A stretch of 20,255 bases of DNA from a virus, in IMG/VR virus record IMGVR_UViG_3300033993_000015, positions 1-20,255 of that record. One strand, 5' to 3'. The position numbers and the translations under genes are program-made. How positions within the stretch are numbered: position 1 is the first letter of the stretch; every line of letters begins with the position of its first letter. The notes under the pieces are model-generated. The model searched no databases. It was not told the origin of the DNA and worked only from the letters and a program-made list of their open reading frames with translations. This document shows, piece by piece, positions 13,485-19,039 of the stretch.

Positions 13485-14120
13485 ATGAATTACACGACGC
13501 TTGTAGCTCTCCTTCAGGACTACACGCAGAACTCCTCGACGGAGTTCGTGGCTGCCATTCCTGACATCGTTCGGCTGGCTGAGGACCGGATCTATCAGTC
13601 CGCTCAGATCCCAGTCCTCAAGCGCAACGCCACGTCTAACTTCGTGGCGAACAACAAGTACCTTGCCTGCCCCACCGACTTCCTCGCCGCCTACTCTATG
13701 GCGGTGAAGAGCGCTTCCGGCGTGTACTCCTACATGCTGGAGAAGGAGGTTGGGTATATCAACGAGGCCTTCCCGAACCCTTCGGTGACGGGCGTGCCTC
13801 GCTACTACGCGCTGTTCAACGACGCGACGTTCGTGGTTGCGCCTGCTCCGAACGACTTCTTCGAGGTCGAGCTTCACTACTTCTATGAGCCGCCGAGCAT
13901 CGTGGATACAGGCACGTCCTGGCTTGGCGATAACACGGAGAGCGTCCTCTTCTATGGGGCGCTGTGTGAAGCCTACACCTACATGAAGGGTGATGCTGAC
14001 CTTCAGACCCTTTACCGCCAGCGGTACGATGAGGCTCTTGGCAGGCTGAAGAATCTGGGCGAAGGCATGGATAAGCGCGATAACTTCCGCCTCGACATGC
14101 CGCGTATCGCGCCGACCTAG
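13485..14120 (+). CDS. Second adaptor-like head-tail connector protein
   Basis: A 211-residue protein: an N-terminal helical part (TLVALLQDYTQNSSTEFVAA, then IPDIVRLAEDRIYQSAQIPV), a central beta region with the NNKYLACPTDFLAAYSMAVK segment and RYYALFNDATFVVAPAPNDF, and a C-terminal helical part (TYMKGDADLQTLYRQRYDEA). The order helix, strand with a P-x-D-F-L turn, beta, helix parallels the 11712 gene product, and both resemble podovirus connector proteins. Two consecutive adaptor-type proteins are normal in short-tailed phages, where separate rings join portal and nozzle. No DNA-level repeat with the 11712 gene is evident. Start ATG at 13485 lies after a purine-rich GAGGGAAATAGG. Confidence 0.72.
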   Translation: MNYTTLVALLQDYTQNSSTEFVAAIPDIVRLAEDRIYQSAQIPVLKRNATSNFVANNKYLACPTDFLAAYSMAVKSASGVYSYMLEKEVGYINEAFPNPSVTGVPRYYALFNDATFVVAPAPNDFFEVELHYFYEPPSIVDTGTSWLGDNTESVLFYGALCEAYTYMKGDADLQTLYRQRYDEALGRLKNLGEGMDKRDNFRLDMPRIAPT

Positions 14121-14129
14121 GATTAGCCG

Positions 14130-14570
14130 ATGGCAATCGTTCAAGCCTTCTGCACGAGCTTCAAGAAGCAGATTCTCGAAGGCGTGCATGACTTCCGCAC
14201 GGTCGGTGGGGACACGTTCAAGATCGCCCTCTACACTGAGGCTGCGACCCTGAACTCCACGACGGCTGCCTACACCACGACGGGAGAAATCTCCGGAGGC
14301 GGTTACACGGCTGGTGGCCTAGCTCTCACCAACATAGGACCAACCGAGTACAACTTGGCTGGTGTTTGCTCATTCCAGACAGCAACCTGGGCGGCTGCCA
14401 CGTTTTCTGCTCGTGGGGCAGTAATCTACAACACGACCCCGGCGCATACCTACACCAACCCGGCTTGCCTTGTGCTAGACTTCGGCACGACGAGGTTCGC
14501 GGTGAACAATGTCTTCCAGGTGCAGTTCCCTCAGATCACCGATCTCAGCGCGATTGTAAGGATCAACTGA
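14130..14570 (+). CDS. Beta-rich virion protein of unknown role
   Basis: A 146-residue protein with an N-terminal helix (IVQAFCTSFKKQILEGVHDF) and then short strands rich in Thr, Ala and Gly (TFKIALYTEAATLNSTTAAY; SFQTATWAAATFSARGAVIY). The segment SFKKQILEGVHDF followed by FKIALY is one I associate with structural proteins encoded next to the tail fibre genes of marine podovirus-like phages. It is 9 bases behind the second adaptor and 1 base before the first fibre gene. A tail or fibre-base role is inferred from context. Confidence 0.75.
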   Translation: MAIVQAFCTSFKKQILEGVHDFRTVGGDTFKIALYTEAATLNSTTAAYTTTGEISGGGYTAGGLALTNIGPTEYNLAGVCSFQTATWAAATFSARGAVIYNTTPAHTYTNPACLVLDFGTTRFAVNNVFQVQFPQITDLSAIVRIN

Positions 14571-14571
14571 G

Positions 14572-15540
14572 ATGCCTTTCGTAATTGCGGATCGCGTCAG
14601 GGAATCCAGCGTTACCGTTGGCACGGGCAGCATTGCCCTTGCTGGTGCGGTCACTGGGTATCAGACGTTCGACGCGGTTCTCGATACGGGCGACACGACC
14701 TACTACACGGCGGCGGATCAGGGCGGCTCCAACTGGGAAGTTGGTATCGGCACGTTTACGGCTCCGTCCACCCTGGCTCGCACGACGATTCTCTCGTCTA
14801 GTAACGGGGGCAGCATCGTCAACTTCGGCGCTGGCACGAAGGATGTCTTTATCAGCCTGCCTGCCAGCAGGACCGTTCAGTCTGTCAGCGGCGGCTCTAC
14901 CGGCCTTACGCCGTCCACTGATTCGTTTGGGGCAGTAACCCTTGGGGGTACGCTGGCGATTGGCAGCGGTGGTACTGGGGCGACGACGGCTCCTAATGCT
15001 CTGACTGCCCTGGGCGCTGTCGCCAAGGCTGGCGATACGATGACCGGCGTTCTTGGCATTGTGCCAGGAACTGCGGCCTCCCCAGGCTTGACGTTCTCGG
15101 GCGACACCAACACGGGCATCTTCTCCCCAGCCGCCAACACGATTGCCTTTACTGAGGGTGGCGTTGAGGCCCTTCGTATCAACAGCAACGCCCAGGTTGA
15201 GTTCAACCTAGGCTCTGTGTCCCTGCCCTCCATCACAGCGGCGGGGGACATAAACACGGGCATTTTCTTCCCTGCCGCTGACACGATAGCCTTCACTGAG
15301 GGTGGCACCGAGTCTGCCCGTATCGACGGCAACGCCAACTTCATGATTGCTACGAGTACGGCTGTCTCTCGTCTTACGGTCAATGGCGATGTGGCTGGCA
15401 CGTTCTTCGTGAACCCGACTACGGTGTCGGCCAACTACACGATCCCGACCAACTACAACGCCATGACGACAGGGCCGATTTCCGTTAACAGTGGAGTAGT
15501 CGTGACCGTGCCTTCGGGCAGCACATGGACTGTTTTGTGA
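14572..15540 (+). CDS. Short tail fibre protein A with virion-anchoring N-terminus
   Basis: A 322-residue fibre. Residues 1-100 form the anchoring-type domain (DRVRESSVTVGTGSIALAGA, GNWEVGIG-like and ISLPASR segments) seen at the start of many phage fibre genes. A glycine-rich part with SGGTGATTAPNALTALGAVA and KAGDTMTG follows, then two copies of a ~26-residue unit ending ARI/RI (see repeat), and a C-terminal beta strand region ending VTVPSGSTWTVL, a common fibre terminus. It probably trimerises and sits at the tail to hold or be a receptor-binding fibre. No chaperone-type autocleavage domain is visible. Its stop overlaps the ATG of a 13-codon mini-ORF. Confidence 0.83.
   Translation: MPFVIADRVRESSVTVGTGSIALAGAVTGYQTFDAVLDTGDTTYYTAADQGGSNWEVGIGTFTAPSTLARTTILSSSNGGSIVNFGAGTKDVFISLPASRTVQSVSGGSTGLTPSTDSFGAVTLGGTLAIGSGGTGATTAPNALTALGAVAKAGDTMTGVLGIVPGTAASPGLTFSGDTNTGIFSPAANTIAFTEGGVEALRINSNAQVEFNLGSVSLPSITAAGDINTGIFFPAADTIAFTEGGTESARIDGNANFMIATSTAVSRLTVNGDVAGTFFVNPTTVSANYTIPTNYNAMTTGPISVNSGVVVTVPSGSTWTVL
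15103..15324 (+). repeat. Two copies of an NTGIF-type fibre repeat
   Basis: Units at 15103-15180 and 15247-15324 encode two 26-residue repeats of the form D-x-NTGIF-x-PAA-x-TIAFTEGG-x-E-x-x-RI. A third unit of the same family occurs in the 16916 gene (16994-17071). The shared unit shows that these fibre genes are built from common modules. Confidence 0.85.
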
Positions 15541-15581
15541 TGTCTGCTTTCGACCTCATAGGAGGCGACCATTCCTGTTAG
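15540..15581 (+). CDS. 13-codon mini-ORF overlapping a fibre start (possible leader peptide)
   Basis: ATG at 15540 overlaps the previous stop (TGATG) and opens a frame MSAFDLIGGDHSC that ends at TAG 15579-15581, eight bases past the ATT believed to start fibre B. The AGGAGG site (15560-15565) lies inside it. Ribosomes ending fibre A could re-initiate here and stop next to the ATT start, coupling the two genes. It may equally be chance. Confidence 0.4.
   Translation: MSAFDLIGGDHSC
15560..15565 (+). promoter_or_regulatory. Perfect Shine-Dalgarno site pointing to an ATT start
   Basis: AGGAGG, fully complementary to the 16S 3' end, ends 5 bases before ATT 15571. No ATG, GTG or TTG lies at a usable distance in the fibre B frame; the first in-frame ATG is at 15613. 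The site therefore decides the start of the fibre B gene. Confidence 0.75.
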
Positions 15582-16737
15582 ACTCAACTCCTCCGGTGGC
15601 GGCTCCGTCACAATGGACGTGCCTGCTGTCGGCACGACAACGACGCTGAACCTTCCGACTGTCAACGGCACGCTTATCGCGTCCGACAACAGCGGCAACG
15701 TCACCTACTCTGGCACGACGACCTTCTCGGGCAACGCCACCTTCAATGCTGGTCTGGTGCCGAGCAGCAGCTTTCTGCGGAACCGCATCATCAATGGTGC
15801 GATGTCCGTATCTCAACGGAATAGCACGTCTTCGGTGAACGTCAGTTCTGACAGCTACTCGCTTGATCGTTGGCTCAATCGCGTCTCGGGTGGTGGTGTT
15901 ATTGCCAACCAGCAGTCTACGGCAGTTGTTCCGACCGGGTTTGCTTACTCAGCAGCCCTGACTGTACAGACCGCCGACGCCTCAATCGCTGCTGGCGATG
16001 TGTATGATTTTGAGCAGCGCATTGAAGGCTTCAACACCTCTGACTTGGGTTGGGGCACGGCATCGGCCCAGACTGTCACGCTGTCCTTCTGGGTGCGCTC
16101 GTCTGTTACCGGCACTTACGGTGTGGGCATTCAGAGCGCCGCGTACACCCGATCTTATGTCACGACATACACCGTAAACGTGGCGAACACTTGGGAGTTT
16201 AAGACGCTCACCATTCCGGGTGACACCAGTGGCACGCAGAATGTGGGCAATGGTCTGGGCGTTGGCGTCTGCTTTGATTTGGGTTCCGGCTCAAACAGCA
16301 ACACAACGGCAGGAGCTTGGGGCGCTGGCGGCGGCTTTTTCCGCACGTCGGGCTGCGTCAACTGGATCGCTAACGCTGGCGCGACCTTCTACCTGACCGG
16401 CGTGCAGTTCGAGGTTGGCTCTGTAGCCACACCTTTTGAGCGCCGCCAGTATGGGCAGGAACTGATGCTGTGCCAGAGGTATTATGAACGTGGCTTTGTG
16501 TGGCGATTCATAACGACAGGAACCTCAAACCTAGATGCGACAACAGTTTATTGGAAGGTTCAGAAGCGTGCAGCCGCTACCACAACTGTTGCGTTATCGT
16601 CTTCATCTGCACTAGTTTCAGGGCCATTTCTCACGCCCGGCGGTGGAGGGCAGGGAGAATTTGCCGCCGAATACAGCTTTACGCTCAGTAGCAGTGGATT
16701 TTGCCATTCCTCCTGGACAGCTTCGTCGGAGCTTTGA
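15571..16737 (+). CDS. Tail fibre protein B (carbohydrate-binding-type), probable ATT start
   Basis: A fibre of 388 residues if begun at ATT 15571, with a perfect AGGAGG 5 bases upstream. Beginning there gives PVRLNSSGGGSVTMDVPAVG, the usual fibre lead, whereas starting at ATG 15613 would cut the first strand. Residues about 70-85 hold SFLRNRIINGAMSVSQRN, and a jelly-roll-like, likely sugar-binding domain follows up to LTGVQFEVGSVATPFERRQY and GQELMLCQRYYERGF (about residues 275-310). The last ~75 residues are a different, more AT-rich tip ending ASSEL. The domain recurs in the 17721 gene. Role: receptor binding, inferred. It is followed at once by a small partner gene. Confidence 0.85.
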   Translation: MPVRLNSSGGGSVTMDVPAVGTTTTLNLPTVNGTLIASDNSGNVTYSGTTTFSGNATFNAGLVPSSSFLRNRIINGAMSVSQRNSTSSVNVSSDSYSLDRWLNRVSGGGVIANQQSTAVVPTGFAYSAALTVQTADASIAAGDVYDFEQRIEGFNTSDLGWGTASAQTVTLSFWVRSSVTGTYGVGIQSAAYTRSYVTTYTVNVANTWEFKTLTIPGDTSGTQNVGNGLGVGVCFDLGSGSNSNTTAGAWGAGGGFFRTSGCVNWIANAGATFYLTGVQFEVGSVATPFERRQYGQELMLCQRYYERGFVWRFITTGTSNLDATTVYWKVQKRAAATTTVALSSSSALVSGPFLTPGGGGQGEFAAEYSFTLSSSGFCHSSWTASSEL

Positions 16738-16739
16738 CA

Positions 16740-16916
16740 ATGTACTCCAACGCCACCTATCACATAGACCTTTCCGGCAACCAATCAGCCATCCGCTGCG
16801 ACATCAACGGCGCGACCAGCTTCGTGCCCCTAGATGAGGCGAATACCGACTACAAAAATATCATGGCCCTGGTAGCTGAAGGCAAGCTCGTCATCGCTCC
16901 TTCGGAGACCCCCTGA
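16740..16916 (+). CDS. Small fibre-partner protein, copy 1
   Basis: A 58-residue protein beginning MYSNATYHIDLSGNQSAIRC, with DINGATSFVPLDEANTDYKN in the middle and VAEGKLVIAP near the end. ATG 16740 is 2 bases after the fibre B stop. The same protein in another version lies behind the second fibre of this type (18858-19028), so the pair travels together. In many phages a small gene behind a fibre gene encodes a fibre assembly helper or a component of the fibre tip; the NTDY-x-N-I-M-x-LV-x-EGKLVI pattern is typical of short C-terminal parts of such helpers. Helper role inferred; function not established. Confidence 0.82.
   Translation: MYSNATYHIDLSGNQSAIRCDINGATSFVPLDEANTDYKNIMALVAEGKLVIAPSETP
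16790..16828 (+). repeat. 39-bp exact repeat, copy 1 (second copy 18908-18946)
   Basis: The 39 bases in 16790-16828 are identical to those in 18908-18946, both coding IRCDINGATSFVP in the two small partner genes. Codons match over the whole stretch although the flanking codons differ, suggesting recent exchange or gene conversion at this point. Confidence 0.9.
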
Positions 16917-17545
16917 TGCCCGTAATCATTTCCGGAACTACCGGCATCTCTGGCACGGACGGCTCTGCCGCAACGCCTGCCGTGCAGGGCACCGACGCGA
17001 ACACGGGAATGTTCTTCCCTGCGGCTGACACCATCGCCTTTGCAGAGGGCGGCACGGAAGTCATGCGTATCAACGCTACCGGCGTTGTGAACTTTGTCTC
17101 GCCGCCTACAGTTGGTGGTGTTTCGGTGCTTGCTGGGCCTGCGTTCGGAGCATTTGCCAGCACTGCCACAAACACCGCAACGGCAACCTTTACGAAGGTT
17201 GTCCTTGTTTCTGAAGAGTTTGACACCAACAGTTGCTTTGACACAGGGCTGTCTCGCTTCACGCCCAATGTGGCCGGTTATTACCAGTTTAACGGAGCCA
17301 TATTTGGCGGCGCTTATGTTAACCAGTTAGTTGCAATATTCAAGAATGGCTTCGAGTTTAGGCGTGGTGTATGGTCTAGCGTCATAAATGGTCCTTCCGA
17401 GTCAACAGTTGCAAGTCTTGTTTATATGAACGGCACAACCGATTACGTTGAGATGTTTTGGTATCAACAATCTGGCGTAACGGTTAACCTAGGCACGGGT
17501 CAAGCATACACATATTTTAACGGTTTCTTGGCAAGGGCTGCATGA
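16916..17545 (+). CDS. Tail fibre protein C with C1q-like C-terminal domain
   Basis: A 209-residue fibre. It begins MPVIISGTTGISGTDGSAAT, has one NTGIF-type repeat (residues about 27-52), and ends in a ~135-residue domain that resembles phage C1q-like heads: a strand block, EEFDTNSCFDTGLSRFTPNV, then AGYYQFNGAIFGG and a final YTYFNGFLARAA. The P-x-x-AGYYQ motif followed by several strands is the C1q signature. Such trimeric domains can bind receptors or sugars. The gene starts in TGATG overlap with the partner gene and ends overlapping the next ATG. The C-terminal half is more AT-rich than the N-terminal half, a sign of tip exchange. Confidence 0.8.
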   Translation: MPVIISGTTGISGTDGSAATPAVQGTDANTGMFFPAADTIAFAEGGTEVMRINATGVVNFVSPPTVGGVSVLAGPAFGAFASTATNTATATFTKVVLVSEEFDTNSCFDTGLSRFTPNVAGYYQFNGAIFGGAYVNQLVAIFKNGFEFRRGVWSSVINGPSESTVASLVYMNGTTDYVEMFWYQQSGVTVNLGTGQAYTYFNGFLARAA

Positions 17546-17721
17546 TGACCCTCTACGACCGCATCATGGCGATCTACCCAACGCTGGTGACGCAGGACTT
17601 CCTAACCGTCATCCGTCTCCAGAACGACAGCGATGGTCGGGGCGACTACATTGCCGCCTGGAGCCACCCGACGCTGCCACGCCCCACGCAGGAACAGCTT
17701 GACGCTGTGGAGGCCACCTGA
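17542..17721 (+). CDS. Small XkdW-like fibre-associated protein
   Basis: A 59-residue protein starting at the first of two adjacent ATGs (17542, 17545), which overlap the fibre C stop. The reading TLYDRIMAIYPTLVTQDFLT, then RLQNDSDGRGDYIAAWSHPT and LPRPTQEQLDAVEAT matches the short XkdW type of phage protein: an N-terminal helix, a D-x-D-G-x-x-x-YIA-x-W centre and a PTQEQL end. Proteins of this type sit next to fibre genes in phages and phage-like elements; their biochemical role is unknown. The stop overlaps the ATG of the next fibre gene (TGATG). It is separate from the partner protein family at 16740 and 18858. Confidence 0.78.
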   Translation: MMTLYDRIMAIYPTLVTQDFLTVIRLQNDSDGRGDYIAAWSHPTLPRPTQEQLDAVEAT

Positions 17722-18854
17722 TGTCAACAATCCAAGCGACGAACATCAAGTCCGCCGCCTCTGTCTCGAACAACATCGTCCTCGACGCTTCGGGCAACGC
17801 AACCTTCGCGGGCACTGCGGCGATGGCGTCCAGCTTCCTGCGGAACCGCATCATCAATGGGGATATGCGAATCAGCCAGCGGAATGGGACTTCGGCTGGC
17901 ACCTATGGGGCCGGAGCCGCATATTGGCTTGATCGTTGGATAAACTCGGCAAGCATTGCGAACAACATGCAGGTGCAGCAATCAACAATTGCCCCTGCCG
18001 GTTTCAACAACTCGACCATTTTTCGGGCGCTCACGGGGGCAACTATTGGTTCGTCCGACCTGTTTGTCTCTCAGCAACTAATTGAGGGATTTAATGTTGG
18101 AGACTTGGCCTGGGGAACTGCCTCTGCGGTGACCGTTACCTTGTCTTTCTGGGTTCGCTCATCCGTGACCGGCACGTTCGGCGGCTCTATTCGCAACGGT
18201 TCGCTCAACAGGTCGTACCCCTTTACCTACAGCATTGCTTCAGCCGACACCTGGACTTACCGAACTGTCACAATCCCCGGAGACACAACAGGGACATGGG
18301 CAACGGACAATTCGGCTGGGTTGAGCCTGAACTTTGATCTCGGGTCTGGTTCAACGTTTCGCGGAACCGCTGGCACATGGGCGGCAGCCAATTTTATTGG
18401 TGCGACCGGAAGCGTGTCGCCGATGGCTACCAACGGAGCGACCTTCTTCCTGACCGGCGTCCAGCTTGAAGTCGGCAGCGTCGCCACGCCGTTTGAGCGC
18501 CGGCAGTACGGGCAGGAACTGGCGCTGTGCCAGAGGTATTTTCAGAAGACATTTGATCAAGCAACGGCCCCCGCTCAGAATGTCAGCGGTAATGGAGGCT
18601 TGACCGCCTCTGGCTCCGTAACAAATGTTTCTATTAATGCAAGTTGGTGGTTTGCTTGCCCTATGCGGGCAGTTCCTACGATTGTTACTTTTGCCCCAGA
18701 CCAAGCATCAGCAAATTGGAGTGATCAGGGCGGCGCAAGACCTACAGCAGCAGTGACTTCCACAGGACAGTCGTCTGTTGGAATACGGGGCACAGGCTCT
18801 GTGCTTGCTGGCGGGTATTATATTATTCAAGCAACGGCATCTGCGGAACTCTGA
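17721..18854 (+). CDS. Tail fibre protein D (paralogue of fibre B)
   Basis: A 377-residue fibre with the same core as fibre B. The short N-terminus STIQATNIKSAASVSNNIVL is its own; then SFLRNRIINGDMRISQRNGT, DLAWGTASAVTVTLSFWVRS and LTGVQLEVGSVATPFERRQY (with GQELALCQRYF) align with the B protein. At the DNA level 23 bases at 17838-17860 match 15775-15797 exactly, and long stretches near 18438-18540 match 16380-16480. The last ~105 residues, after CQRYFQKTF, are unrelated to B except for the ending ASAEL, so the two genes carry different tips on the same stem. A receptor-binding role is inferred. ATG 17721 overlaps the preceding stop. Confidence 0.84.
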   Translation: MSTIQATNIKSAASVSNNIVLDASGNATFAGTAAMASSFLRNRIINGDMRISQRNGTSAGTYGAGAAYWLDRWINSASIANNMQVQQSTIAPAGFNNSTIFRALTGATIGSSDLFVSQQLIEGFNVGDLAWGTASAVTVTLSFWVRSSVTGTFGGSIRNGSLNRSYPFTYSIASADTWTYRTVTIPGDTTGTWATDNSAGLSLNFDLGSGSTFRGTAGTWAAANFIGATGSVSPMATNGATFFLTGVQLEVGSVATPFERRQYGQELALCQRYFQKTFDQATAPAQNVSGNGGLTASGSVTNVSINASWWFACPMRAVPTIVTFAPDQASANWSDQGGARPTAAVTSTGQSSVGIRGTGSVLAGGYYIIQATASAEL

Positions 18855-18857
18855 ACC

Positions 18858-19028
18858 ATGTACACCAACGCCCAATATTACAATGATCTATTTGGTAACT
18901 CAACAGGCATCCGCTGCGACATCAACGGCGCGACCAGCTTCGTGCCGCTCGACCCGGCGAACACCGACTACCAGAACATTATGCGCCTTGTCGATGAGGG
19001 CAAGCTGGTGATCGAGCCGGCGACCTAA
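18858..19028 (+). CDS. Small fibre-partner protein, copy 2
   Basis: A 56-residue protein starting at ATG 18858, 3 bases after fibre D. MYTNAQYYNDLFGNSTGIRC is followed by DINGATSFVPLDPANTDYQN and IMRLVDEGKLVIEPAT. It matches copy 1 in length, order and most residues; about 39 bases (18908-18946) are identical. The N-terminal 17 residues, which differ most, may fit the specific fibre tip. The frame is short but the strong conservation with copy 1 shows it is real. An assembly-helper role is inferred. Confidence 0.85.
   Translation: MYTNAQYYNDLFGNSTGIRCDINGATSFVPLDPANTDYQNIMRLVDEGKLVIEPAT
18908..18946 (+). repeat. 39-bp exact repeat, copy 2 (first copy 16790-16828)
   Basis: Identical to 16790-16828, see that entry. 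Both copies lie in the same direction, 2118 bases apart, flanking fibre C, the XkdW-like gene and fibre D. Recombination between the two would delete that whole block and leave one fused partner gene. Confidence 0.9.
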
Positions 19029-19039
19029 AGGGAATCCAG

